Part shown: positions 1-5,704 of the stretch, in pieces
Layout of the letters: each line of letters starts with the position of its first letter
How positions within the stretch are numbered: position 1 is the stretch's first letter
Source: Gordonia sp. (in: high G+C Gram-positive bacteria)
Lineage (GTDB): Bacteria > Actinomycetota > Actinomycetes > Mycobacteriales > Mycobacteriaceae
Reading direction: 5' to 3'
Length of the DNA: 5,704 nt
Assembly (NCBI GenBank): GCA_030152405.1
Contig: JASLJL010000272.1
Location: 1 to 5,704 of the forward strand
Program-made: the position numbers and the translations under genes
The notes under the pieces: generated by a model
The model's database searches: none
What the model saw: only the letters and a program-made list of their open reading frames with translations
Told to the model about the DNA's origin: nothing

Positions 1-372
1 ATAGCGCGCGCGGACGTCGGGGTCGGTGGCGGGGAACTCCCAGTCGTCCAGGAGCCCTTGGACGTACATCATCGACCCGCCGACGATCACCGGCGTCACG
101 TCGGCCGCCAGCAGGTCGTCGATCACGACGGTCGCCGCCGCCTTGTAGCCGGCCACCGTCGCGGTCTCGGTCACGTCCAGGACGTCGAGCAGGTGATGGG
201 TGATGCCGCGTCGTTCCGCGACAGACGGCTTCGCGGTGCCGATGTCCATGCCACGGTACTGGGCCATCGCGTCGACGTTGACGATCTCGCCGCCCAGCCG
301 CTCGGCGAGGTCGAGCGCGAGCGCGGACTTCCCGCTGGCCGTCGGTCCGACGACGGCGATCGGCGCGATCAC
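1..372 (-). CDS. miaA: tRNA dimethylallyltransferase, N-terminal part (cut by window edge)
   Basis: This is the first 124 residues of MiaA, the cytoplasmic enzyme that transfers the dimethylallyl group of DMAPP to N6 of adenosine 37 in tRNAs reading UNN codons; its product i6A37 is the substrate of MiaB. A P-loop GPTASGKS spans residues 9-16. The family-typical stretch [11 protein letters not shown] is at residues 39-49, HHLLDV at 59-64 and VGGSMMYV at 97-104, all in the expected order. The family is usually about 300 residues, so some 60% lies beyond the left edge. The start is a GTG at 370-372, whose last bases form the TGA stop of the upstream gene (GTGA overlap). This implies translational coupling and a shared transcript. 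No frameshift is visible. The identification is firm; only the exact start rests on the overlap. Confidence 0.96.
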   Translation of the reverse strand, partial: MIAPIAVVGPTASGKSALALDLAERLGGEIVNVDAMAQYRGMDIGTAKPSVAERRGITHHLLDVLDVTETATVAGYKAAATVVIDDLLAADVTPVIVGGSMMYVQGLLDDWEFPATDPDVRARY

Positions 373-1055
373 GCGACGGTCCAGGTGGCGACGGTGTAGC
401 CGACGCCGAACGGGCTGTCCGCGTACCGGAGGTGCGCCGTGAGCTCGCGGCCCGCCGCGACGCCCGCGAGCACCTGCAGCGCCGCGCGGCCGCCGACTCC
501 CTCGGCGGCGCACGCCGCGGCGTCGAGAGACGCGAGGGACTGGACGTCGGCCGACCGCAGCGCCGCATCGATCACGGACTGGAGAGCGTGCGCGGACTCG
601 CGGTCGCCGCCGCCCGGCGCGGACGGCGAGAGCGACGTCGCACCGTCGGCGACGATCACCAGTCCGGTGGGCTCGTGGTCGGCGTCGACGAGATCGATCA
701 CCCGGCGCGTGGCGGACCGGATCTCGTCCGGCGACGCGTCGGGGTCCACCACGACCGCCTCCATGCTGCAGTCCGGCGCCACCGCGCCGCGCAGCCAGGC
801 CGCCACGAGCATGGACAGCGGCAACGGCGAATCGGGTCCGCCGGGCGTGAGCGACACCGGCACATCGGCGCCGTACGCGGCGAATCGTCGCAGGGGTCCG
901 CCTGCGCCCACCGCGACCCAGCGACGCGCGGTGGCCGCAGACGTGCCCGCGGCCAGTGCCGCGGCCCGCACCGTCTCCGTCTCCACGGCGTCGGGACCTG
1001 CCAATTCCGGTACCAGCAGCGGCGCGCTGGGGACGATCGCTACCTCGGTGAGCAC
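369..1055 (-). CDS. Class III extradiol dioxygenase subunit B-like protein (Rv2728c-type), function unknown
   Basis: A 228-residue, alanine-rich soluble protein with no signal peptide or membrane segment. Its N-terminus ([17 protein letters not shown], residues 4-20) and C-terminus ([15 protein letters not shown], 211-225) resemble the conserved ends of the Rv2728c-type proteins encoded directly upstream of miaA in many actinobacteria. Annotation pipelines place these in the class III extradiol dioxygenase (LigB-like) fold. I see only three histidines (127, 156, 208) and none in the N-terminal strand-loop, where active LigB enzymes keep iron ligands. Ring-cleavage activity is therefore doubtful, and the substrate is unknown. 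The GTG at 1053-1055 is the only usable in-frame start close to the conserved N-terminus: the same frame stays open far upstream, but only as a shadow of the opposite-strand DUF349 gene. There is no good Shine-Dalgarno sequence, but a TACGGT box lies 7 nt upstream. The stop overlaps the miaA start, so the two are probably co-transcribed. Confidence 0.88.
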   Translation of the reverse strand: MLTEVAIVPSAPLLVPELAGPDAVETETVRAAALAAGTSAATARRWVAVGAGGPLRRFAAYGADVPVSLTPGGPDSPLPLSMLVAAWLRGAVAPDCSMEAVVVDPDASPDEIRSATRRVIDLVDADHEPTGLVIVADGATSLSPSAPGGGDRESAHALQSVIDAALRSADVQSLASLDAAACAAEGVGGRAALQVLAGVAAGRELTAHLRYADSPFGVGYTVATWTVA

Positions 1056-1062
1056 GCGACCG

Positions 1063-1093
1063 ACCGTACCGGCATCGGTGGACCTTTTCCCAA
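1063..1093 (-). promoter_or_regulatory. Candidate promoter of the Rv2728c-type/miaA operon
   Basis: Read on the minus strand, TTGGGA (1093-1088) is followed after 19 bp by TACGGT (1068-1063), which fits the actinobacterial -10 pattern TANNNT. Transcription would begin at or next to the GTG start at 1055, giving a leaderless or nearly leaderless message. This agrees with the lack of a ribosome binding site. The spacer is longer than ideal, so the -35 box is the weaker half of the call. Confidence 0.4.
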
Positions 1094-1122
1094 ATGTGCG
1101 CCGGGCGGCCACGCGTCCCCGG

Positions 1123-1151
1123 TTGACCTGCTTGAATGAACTCTGTAGTGA
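1123..1151 (+). promoter_or_regulatory. Possible promoter of the DUF349 gene
   Basis: TTGACC at 1123-1128 matches five of six bases of the -35 consensus. The candidate -10 elements downstream are poor: TGTAGT at 1144-1149 with a short 15-bp spacer, or TAGTGA at 1146-1151 with a 17-bp spacer. The resulting leader of about 40 nt would include the Shine-Dalgarno sequence at 1185-1189. The region 1056-1196 is divergent and must hold promoters for both strands, but this one is a guess from a single good hexamer. Confidence 0.3.
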
Positions 1152-1184
1152 ACGGCAGCCGTGACGCGCGGTATGAGACAACGT

Positions 1185-1189
1185 AGGGA
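1185..1189 (+). promoter_or_regulatory. Shine-Dalgarno AGGGA deciding the DUF349 start
   Basis: AGGGA ends 7 nt before the ATG at 1197. Earlier in-frame starts (GTG at 1161, ATG at 1173) have no comparable purine-rich element at the right distance. This is why the ATG at 1197 is preferred. Confidence 0.6.
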
Positions 1190-1196
1190 CAACGAG

Positions 1197-2528
1197 ATGA
1201 CCAGCCCGACCCCAGCACCGAAGCCAGGACCGTCGACGTCCGGACCGAAGCCCGGTCCCCGCCCGCACAGTTCCCCTGTGCCCGCGGTCCCGGTCCACCA
1301 CGTGAATCTCGGCGAGCCGTCCGAACACGGTCGGATCGACGCGGACGGAACGGTGTGGCTGGTCACCGGGTCCGGGGAACGCCGCATCGGCTCGTGGCAG
1401 GCGGGCACCGTCGATGAGGGTTTGGCTCACTTCGCGCGCAAGTTCGCCGACCTCGCCACCGAGGTCGAGATCCTCGAAGAACGGCTCGCCGCTCGATCGG
1501 GCGATCCGCGTAAGACCCAGGTCGCGGCGGCGCACCTTCTCGAAGAACTGCCGAACGCCCAGGTGATCGGCGACGTCGACGAACTGTCCACTCGACTCCG
1601 CGGCATCGTCGAGAGCGCCGACGACGTCGCCGAACTTGTGAAGGCCGAACGTGGCGAACAGCGAGCCTCGGCCATCGCCCGCAAGGAGGCGCTCGCCGCC
1701 GAAGCCGAGCAGATCGGCGCGGAGGGCACGTCGTGGAAGTCCGGCGGCGACCGACTCCGGGCGATCCTCGACGAGTGGAAGACCATCAAGGGAGTCGACC
1801 GCAAGACCGACGACGCACTCTGGAAGCGGTTCTCCAAGGCCCGCGACGCGTTCAACCGGCGGCGCGGGGCCTACTTCGCCGACCTCGATCGTGAGCGGGC
1901 GGGCGCGAAGGCCCGCAAGGAGGAGCTGATCGAGCAGGCCGAGGCGCTGTCGTCGTCCACCGACTGGGGACCGACCGCGGGCCGTTTCCGCGATCTGCTG
2001 CAGGAGTGGAAGGCCGCGGGACGTGCGCCCCGCGACGCCGACGAGGCGCTGTGGGTTCGCTTCAAGGCGGCGCAGGACGTGTTCTTCGCCGCTCGGAACG
2101 CCGTCAACTCTGAACGCGACGCCGAGTTCGCCGAGAACGCCAAGGCGAAGCTGGAGCTGATCACCCAGGCGGAGGCGACGATCGATCCCGCCAAGGATCT
2201 CGATGCGGCGCGTGCCGAGTTCCGCGCGTTCCGCGACAAGTGGGAAGAGATCGGGAAAGTGCCGCGCGAGCAGATGCATGGTCTCGAGAGCCGTGTCCGC
2301 GCGCTGGAGAAGGCGGTCCGGGACGCGGAGGACGCGGACTGGGCCCGCACCGACCCCGAAGCCCAGGCACGTGCAGCGCAGTTCGCCGAGCGGGCCGACA
2401 AGCTCGAGGAGCAGGCCGCGAAGGCCGCCGAGGCGGGCAAGGACCGCGACGCGGCGAAGTTCCGCGAACAGGCCGCTCAGTGGCGCGACTGGGCGGGCAC
2501 CGCGCAGTCCGCGCTCTCCGACCGGTAG
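1197..2528 (+). CDS. DUF349 repeat protein (Rv2731-type), function unknown
   Basis: A 443-residue, highly charged, predominantly helical protein with no signal peptide or membrane segment. Residues 3-33 are proline-rich and probably disordered. Residues 34-70 (DGTVWLV near 50-56) look like a small beta-rich module, followed by a helical stretch (71-175). Three DUF349-type repeats follow, spaced 77-78 residues apart and anchored by tryptophans: LDEW194 with ALW209KRF, LQEW271 with ALW286VRF, and RDKW349 where the matching ALWxRF is degenerate (GLESRV, 363-367). The C-terminal part (about 365-435) is Ala/Glu/Lys-rich and likely coiled coil. Proteins of this type sit in the miaA-miaB neighbourhood of many actinobacteria, but I know of no established biochemical role. 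The gene stands alone on the plus strand between two minus-strand operons and ends in TAG at 2526-2528. An earlier GTG start at 1161 would add 12 residues and is less likely. Confidence 0.9.
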   Translation: MTSPTPAPKPGPSTSGPKPGPRPHSSPVPAVPVHHVNLGEPSEHGRIDADGTVWLVTGSGERRIGSWQAGTVDEGLAHFARKFADLATEVEILEERLAARSGDPRKTQVAAAHLLEELPNAQVIGDVDELSTRLRGIVESADDVAELVKAERGEQRASAIARKEALAAEAEQIGAEGTSWKSGGDRLRAILDEWKTIKGVDRKTDDALWKRFSKARDAFNRRRGAYFADLDRERAGAKARKEELIEQAEALSSSTDWGPTAGRFRDLLQEWKAAGRAPRDADEALWVRFKAAQDVFFAARNAVNSERDAEFAENAKAKLELITQAEATIDPAKDLDAARAEFRAFRDKWEEIGKVPREQMHGLESRVRALEKAVRDAEDADWARTDPEAQARAAQFAERADKLEEQAAKAAEAGKDRDAAKFREQAAQWRDWAGTAQSALSDR

Positions 2529-2560
2529 GGGCTGGTTTCGGCCGGGCACCGAACACCGCC

Positions 2561-2673
2561 GGTTGAGCCGGGACCGAATCGCCAGCGAAGGACCCGCGTC
2601 GACACCACACCCAGCACACGTCACCCTGGTTTCGACACGACACCTCGCCTAGCGGCTCGGTCTCGGCTCAACC
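2561..2673. repeat. Long inverted repeat (17-nt arms)
   Basis: GGTTGAGCCGGGACCGA at 2561-2577 pairs with TCGGTCTCGGCTCAACC at 2657-2673, which is part of the first tandem unit. Sixteen of 17 positions are complementary, and the remaining one is a G-T that would be a G·U pair in plus-strand RNA. The loop is 79 nt. Later tandem units fit the left arm less well because they diverge at the CGGTCTCGG core. The arms could be remnants of an inverted copy of the repeat or a functional stem; the sequence alone does not decide. Confidence 0.75.
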
Positions 2674-2827
2674 ACCGGTGGCGAGTCCACCGCCTAGCGC
2701 CTCGGCGTCGGCTCAACCACCGATGGGGAGCCCACCGCCTAGCGGCTCAGTGTCGGCTCAACCACCGGCGGCGAGTCCACCGCCTAGCGGCTCAGTGTCG
2801 GCTCAACCAGCGGTCGGGAGCCCACCT
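2648..2827. repeat. Tandem array of four 45-bp units
   Basis: The units start at 2648, 2693, 2738 and 2783, each opening with CCTAGCG and sharing TCGGCTCAACCA in the middle. Pairwise differences are about 3 to 7 of 45 positions. Each unit can form a small hairpin from positions 29-34 and 40-45 (CGGTGG / CCACCG in unit 1, perfect; one or two mismatches in the others). Unit 1 also contains the palindrome CCACCGGTGG (2672-2681). The array ends two bases before the stop codon of the membrane protein gene. The period is a multiple of three, so one plus-strand frame reads as a 15-residue Pro/Ser/Ala repeat. That frame then continues antisense into the next gene, so I do not call it coding. The wording resembles dispersed intergenic repeats of Gordonia-like genomes; that comparison is from memory. 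Confidence 0.9.
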
Positions 2828-2829
2828 GG

Positions 2830-3426
2830 TCAGGCGTCGGTTTCGGTACCCGACTTGCGCTGCAGGGCGAGGCCCGCGGCTTCGGCCTCCGCGGCCTTCT
2901 GGCGACGCTCCGCCTCCAGCGCGAGGTGGTAGTTGCTGCGGGCCCACACGGTGCGCGACCAGTGGAAGGTGAGCACGATCATCGCGATCCAGCCCAGGAT
3001 CAGACCGATCGACGCGCCCGACGGCTCAGTCCACGTCGCGACGCCCACGGTGTTGCGGGTCCAGATGGCGAGCATTCCGGCCACGGACGCGACGGCGCTG
3101 CCGCACAGTGCGATCCAGGCGATCACCCAACGCCGCGTCAGCAGCGCGACGATCGAGAAGCCGATCCCGAAAATCACCAGCAGGTAGACGAACACCCGCG
3201 ACGGAAGCGCGATCGACTCCGCGTGCGCGGTGGCGGACATCGTGAGGACGTCCACGCCGTTCGCCTCCCCGGCGTGCGGGAGGATCACCGACAGCAACGC
3301 CACGAGAACGCAGACCGCGACGACGACGGCGCGGGCCCCGGGATCGATCTCGCCCGCGACCTTCTGTTCGGCCTTCCGCAGGTCGTCCTCGTACTCGCCG
3401 AACGTCGCCTTCTCATCCGTACTCAT
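2830..3426 (-). CDS. Rv2732c family membrane protein, function unknown
   Basis: A 198-residue protein with four predicted transmembrane helices: about residues 31-50, 77-97, 100-122 and 136-156. The acidic/charged N-terminus ([13 protein letters not shown], 10-22) and the charged, helical C-terminal tail (158-198, Ala/Glu/Lys/Arg-rich, possibly coiled coil) are both likely cytoplasmic, given an even number of helices and arginines after helix 4. There is no signal peptide and no catalytic motif that I recognise. Size, topology and position directly downstream of miaB match the Rv2732c family. The start is the ATG at 3424-3426: it overlaps the miaB TGA (ATGA) and has GGAGG 6 nt upstream. An ATG two codons earlier abuts the GGAGG and is too close. 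Translational coupling to miaB is likely. What it does, and whether it relates to tRNA modification at all, is unknown. Confidence 0.9.
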   Translation of the reverse strand: MSTDEKATFGEYEDDLRKAEQKVAGEIDPGARAVVVAVCVLVALLSVILPHAGEANGVDVLTMSATAHAESIALPSRVFVYLLVIFGIGFSIVALLTRRWVIAWIALCGSAVASVAGMLAIWTRNTVGVATWTEPSGASIGLILGWIAMIVLTFHWSRTVWARSNYHLALEAERRQKAAEAEAAGLALQRKSGTETDA

Positions 3427-4937
3427 GCGCATCCTCCAGTTCCGCAGGCCGAAGCCGTCTCCATGACAGGCAGGGCGCCGATCGTCGGCATTCCCAGTCC
3501 GACGCCGACCGGCGGCGTCGTAGGTGTGGTCCCCGCCTCGTGGGCGTCGCCCGCGCGGGTGCGCCGCACCGAGGTCACCCCGGCGTCGGCGAGCAGATGA
3601 TGGGGTGCGGCGTCGGTGATCGTGCTGGTCACGATGTCGCCCGGCCGGACGCCCGTGACCGCGTCGACGGCGAAGTGGACCAGACGGCCGTCACGTGCGC
3701 GGCCGGTCATCCGTCCGGTGGCGCTGCTCTTGCGGCCTTCACCGGCGACGACGAGGAGTTCCACCTCGGTGCCGACGAGCTCCTGGTTCGCTTCGAGGCA
3801 GATCCGCTCCTGCAGCTTGATGAGACGCTGGTACCGCCCCGACACGACCTCCGGGGGCACCTGGTCGGGCATCGTGGCCGCGGGGGTGCCCGGACGGGCC
3901 GAGTACTGGAACGTGAATGCGCTGGAGAACCGCGCCTTCTCGACGACGTCGAGGGTCTCGGCGAAGTCCTCCTCGGTCTCGCCCGGGAACCCGACGATGA
4001 TGTCCGTGGTGATCGCCGCATGCGGCATCGCCTCTCGAACACGATCGAGGATCCCCAGGAACTTCGCCTTCCGATAGCTGCGGCGCATCGCCTTCAGCAC
4101 ACGATCGGAGCCCGACTGCAGCGGCATGTGCAGTTGTGGGCACACGTTCGGGGTCTGGGCCATCGCCTCGATCACGTCGTCGGTGAACTCCGCCGGATGG
4201 GGCGAGGTGAACCTGACGCGCTCGAGCCCCTCGATGTCACCGCAGGCACGCAGCAGTTCGGCGAACGCACCCCGGTTGCGCGGGGTGTCCGGGTCGGCGA
4301 ACGACATGCCGTACGCGTTCACGTTCTGGCCGAGCAGCGTCACCTCGAGCACACCCTGCTCGACGAGGGCCTGCACCTCGGCCAGCACGTCGCCCGGCCG
4401 GCGGTCCACCTCTTTGCCACGCAGCGACGGCACGATGCAGAAGGTGCACGTGTTGTTGCAGCCGACCGAGACCGACACCCACCCGGAGTACGCCGAGTCG
4501 CGTCGAGCGGGCAGGGTCGACGGGAAGTTCTCCAGCGAGTCGAGGATCTCGACCTGCGCCTGCTCGTTGTGACGCGCGCGGTCGAGCAATGCGGGCAGCG
4601 AACCGATGTTGTGGGTGCCGAACACCACGTCGACCCACGGCGCCTTCGACAGGACCACGTCCTTGTCCTTCTGCGCGAGACACCCGCCGACGGCGATCTG
4701 CATCCCGGGGCGCGCCGCCTTCACCGGCGCCAGGTGCGAGAGGTTGCCGTACAGCTTGTTGTCGGCGTTCTCCCGGATGGCGCAAGTGTTGAAGACGACG
4801 AGGTCGGCGTCGTCTCCCTCGGGCGCGGCGATGTACCCGGCGTCCTCGAGGAGGCCGGCGATGCGCTCCGAGTCGTGGACGTTCATCTGACACCCGTAGG
4901 TCCGTACCGAATACGACTTCACCGCTGCACCACTCAC
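3423..4937 (-). CDS. miaB: tRNA-2-methylthio-N6-dimethylallyladenosine synthase
   Basis: A 504-residue radical-SAM methylthiotransferase that converts i6A37 of tRNA to ms2i6A37 in the cytoplasm, downstream of MiaA. The N-terminal UPF0004 domain carries the auxiliary [4Fe-4S] cysteines C16 (YGCQMN), C52 ([10 protein letters not shown]) and C86 (GGCLAQ). The radical-SAM core has the C160-x3-C164-x2-C167 motif (GCNNTCTFC), and later [10 protein letters not shown] and [17 protein letters not shown] domain follows at about 383-450. A further tail of some 50 residues is Gly/Pro/Thr-rich and ends with C498 and C503. All expected catalytic residues are present. The start is taken as the GTG at 4935-4937. 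A GGAGG (4943-4939) lies only 1 nt before it, which is too tight, and a GTG five codons in (4922) is the alternative, though then 16 nt away. A TAATCT box 6 nt upstream would instead favour leaderless initiation at 4937. The stop overlaps the start of the membrane protein gene. Confidence 0.97.
   Translation of the reverse strand: MSGAAVKSYSVRTYGCQMNVHDSERIAGLLEDAGYIAAPEGDDADLVVFNTCAIRENADNKLYGNLSHLAPVKAARPGMQIAVGGCLAQKDKDVVLSKAPWVDVVFGTHNIGSLPALLDRARHNEQAQVEILDSLENFPSTLPARRDSAYSGWVSVSVGCNNTCTFCIVPSLRGKEVDRRPGDVLAEVQALVEQGVLEVTLLGQNVNAYGMSFADPDTPRNRGAFAELLRACGDIEGLERVRFTSPHPAEFTDDVIEAMAQTPNVCPQLHMPLQSGSDRVLKAMRRSYRKAKFLGILDRVREAMPHAAITTDIIVGFPGETEEDFAETLDVVEKARFSSAFTFQYSARPGTPAATMPDQVPPEVVSGRYQRLIKLQERICLEANQELVGTEVELLVVAGEGRKSSATGRMTGRARDGRLVHFAVDAVTGVRPGDIVTSTITDAAPHHLLADAGVTSVRRTRAGDAHEAGTTPTTPPVGVGLGMPTIGALPVMETASACGTGGCA
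3433..3437 (-). promoter_or_regulatory. Shine-Dalgarno GGAGG of the Rv2732c-type gene, inside miaB
   Basis: Strong GGAGG read on the minus strand, 6 nt before the ATG at 3426 and within the last codons of miaB. It decides between two ATGs separated by two codons in favour of the downstream one. Confidence 0.75.
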
Positions 4938-4943
4938 ACCTCC

Positions 4944-4949
4944 AGATTA
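4944..4949 (-). promoter_or_regulatory. Candidate -10 box of miaB
   Basis: TAATCT on the minus strand fits TANNNT and ends 6 nt before the GTG at 4937, placing the predicted transcript start at or beside that codon. No convincing -35 hexamer is seen 16-19 bp upstream, as is common for actinobacterial promoters. Confidence 0.35.
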
Positions 4950-4962
4950 CGTGGTGGAGCAA

Positions 4963-4979
4963 ATCGGCCGTCCGCCGAT
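4963..4979. repeat. Short perfect inverted repeat in the miaB/gluA divergent region
   Basis: ATCGGC (4963-4968) and GCCGAT (4974-4979) are perfect inverted copies around CGTCC. It lies about 25 bp upstream of the miaB start and 75 bp upstream of the gluA start, so it could be an operator half-site pair acting on either gene. Six-base arms in GC-rich DNA can also arise by chance. Confidence 0.35.
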
Positions 4980-5040
4980 CTTTACCGGCTCGAAACACAC
5001 TTCTTGGCCCGTCCTGCCGTCGAGTGGCATCGACCACAAC

Positions 5041-5046
5041 TACGTT
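5041..5046 (+). promoter_or_regulatory. Candidate -10 box of gluA
   Basis: TACGTT fits TANNNT and ends 7 nt before the ATG at 5054, predicting a leaderless or nearly leaderless message. There is no Shine-Dalgarno sequence ahead of this ATG and no clear -35 hexamer at 16-19 bp. Confidence 0.4.
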
Positions 5047-5053
5047 GGTACAC

Positions 5054-5704
5054 ATGAACGACTCGAACGTCACACCGATGATCTCGATGACGCATGTTCA
5101 GAAGCACTATGGCGACCTCCATGTGCTGCAAGACATCAACATCGAGATCCCACGCGGCCAAGTGGTCGTCGTCCTCGGGCCCTCCGGCTCCGGCAAGTCG
5201 ACACTGTGCCGCACCATCAACCGACTCGAACCCATCGACAGCGGAGAGATCCGGATCGAGGGTGAACTGCTGCCCGCCGAGGGCAAGGACCTCGCTCGCC
5301 TGAGGTCAGACGTCGGGATGGTGTTCCAGTCGTTCAACCTCTTCGCGCACAAGACGATCCTGCAGAACGTCACCATCGGTCCGGTCAAGGTCCGCAAGGC
5401 GAAGGCCGCCGACGCCGAGAAGAAGGCCCTGCAACTCCTCGAGCGGGTCGGCGTCACCAAGCAGAAGGACAAGTTCCCGGCTCAGCTCTCCGGCGGCCAG
5501 CAGCAGCGTGTGGCGATCGCCCGATCGCTCGCCATGGACCCGAAGGTGATCCTGTTCGACGAGCCGACGTCTGCGCTCGACCCCGAGATGGTCTCCGAGG
5601 TCCTCGACGTGATGGTCTCCCTAGCGCGCGAGGGCATGACGATGGTCGTGGTGACCCACGAGATGGGCTTCGCGCGGAAGGCCGCCGACCGCATCCTCTT
5701 CATG
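5054..5704 (+). CDS. gluA: Glutamate-type ABC transporter ATP-binding protein, 3' end beyond window
   Basis: The first 217 residues of an ABC importer ATPase of the polar amino acid (HisP/GlnQ/GluA) class, open to the last base of the window. Walker [10 protein letters not shown] is at 42-50, the Q-loop Gln at 92 (MVFQSFNLF), signature LSGGQQQ at 145-151, Walker B VILFDEP at 165-171, D-loop SALD at 173-176 and the switch His at 202 (VTHEMGFA). Corynebacterium GluA is 242 residues as I recall, so about 25-35 residues are missing. The sequence closely resembles that GluA ([33 protein letters not shown]). On the cytoplasmic face it would bind two permeases (GluC, GluD) served by the lipoprotein GluB, expected just downstream. 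The start at 5054 is favoured by the TACGTT box 7 nt upstream. Met9 (5078) would match the shorter N-terminus of known GluA proteins and remains possible. Substrate specificity is inferred from similarity; glutamine or another polar amino acid is not excluded. Confidence 0.93.
   Translation, partial: MNDSNVTPMISMTHVQKHYGDLHVLQDINIEIPRGQVVVVLGPSGSGKSTLCRTINRLEPIDSGEIRIEGELLPAEGKDLARLRSDVGMVFQSFNLFAHKTILQNVTIGPVKVRKAKAADAEKKALQLLERVGVTKQKDKFPAQLSGGQQQRVAIARSLAMDPKVILFDEPTSALDPEMVSEVLDVMVSLAREGMTMVVVTHEMGFARKAADRILFM

Larger units (their letters stand above)
2529..2829. other. Convergent intergenic region with tandem and inverted repeats, no gene
   Basis: These 301 bp separate the 3' ends of the DUF349 gene and the membrane protein gene. 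I find no credible gene. Contents in order: a weak hairpin just after the DUF349 stop (TTCGG 2537-2541 / CCGAA 2549-2553); a stretch containing an inverted copy of part of the repeat (2561-2577); two copies of CTGGTTTCG (2532-2540 and 2626-2634); and four tandem 45-bp units (2648-2827). No U-tract follows any of the hairpins, so a classical intrinsic terminator is not shown. Even so, the symmetrical structure between converging genes could stop transcription from both sides. Confidence 0.8.

Noticed and set aside
58..1164. Plus-strand open frames across miaA and the Rv2728c-type gene
   Set aside because: Arg-rich or Ser/Ala-rich low-complexity translations without family features, opposite well-supported minus-strand genes.
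2537..2553. Intrinsic terminator directly after the DUF349 gene
   Set aside because: The stem is only five base pairs with a 7-nt loop and no U-tract; kept only as a note in the intergenic entry.
1056..2624. The Rv2728c-type frame stays open on the minus strand up to 2624, suggesting a 751-residue protein
   Set aside because: The extension lies opposite the well-supported DUF349 gene. Only the last 228 residues look like a conserved protein, and open antisense frames are common at this GC content.
2648..2827. CRISPR array
   Set aside because: The repeats are contiguous with no unique spacers, and there are no cas genes nearby.
2678..2932. Plus-strand frame encoding 15-residue Pro/Ser/Ala repeats
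   Set aside because: It follows only from the 45-bp period being a multiple of three, has a GTG start inside a repeat without a ribosome binding site, and runs antisense into the membrane protein gene.
3540..5057. Plus-strand open frame of about 505 residues antisense to miaB
   Set aside because: Arg/His/Val-rich composition with no recognisable motif, and fully opposite the intact miaB with all catalytic cysteines. It is a codon-bias shadow.
5107..5703. Minus-strand open frames opposite gluA
   Set aside because: They overlap an intact ABC ATPase with every nucleotide-binding motif in order; shadows of its reading frame.

Overview
The window is GC-rich (roughly two thirds G+C). Its gene content and order match the miaA–miaB region of mycolic-acid-containing Actinobacteria (order Mycobacteriales). 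The closest layout I know is the Mycobacterium tuberculosis block Rv2727c (miaA), Rv2728c, Rv2731, Rv2732c, Rv2733c (miaB). A divergent gluA beside miaB and the style of the intergenic repeats point more to a Gordonia- or Rhodococcus-like genus than to Mycobacterium. That genus call is an inference.

Layout from left to right. (1) On the minus strand lies the 5' part of miaA (cut by the window edge), preceded by a Rv2728c-type gene with a class III extradiol dioxygenase subunit B-like fold. The two overlap by four bases. (2) A divergent intergenic region (1056-1196) carries start signals for both strands. (3) A plus-strand gene encodes a DUF349 repeat protein of unknown function (Rv2731-type). 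(4) A convergent, non-coding stretch (2529-2829) holds four tandem 45-bp units plus an upstream inverted copy of part of the unit. (5) On the minus strand lies a four-helix membrane protein gene (Rv2732c family), preceded by miaB with an ATGA stop/start overlap. (6) A short divergent region (4938-5053) separates miaB from gluA. (7) gluA, the ATPase of a glutamate-type ABC importer, runs off the right edge.

Functionally, MiaA and MiaB act one after the other on adenosine 37 of tRNAs reading UNN codons: MiaA adds dimethylallyl to give i6A, and MiaB methylthiolates it to ms2i6A. Here they sit in two separate minus-strand transcription units flanking the plus-strand DUF349 gene. GluA would power uptake of glutamate with GluB, C and D, expected just past the right edge.

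The genes are ordinary housekeeping genes of this group. I see no phage, CRISPR, transposon or defence system. The most interesting material is the intergenic repeat array, with its mosaic unit structure and its inverted arm able to form a long hairpin. Three starts also have a TANNNT box 6-7 nt upstream, suggesting leaderless transcripts.
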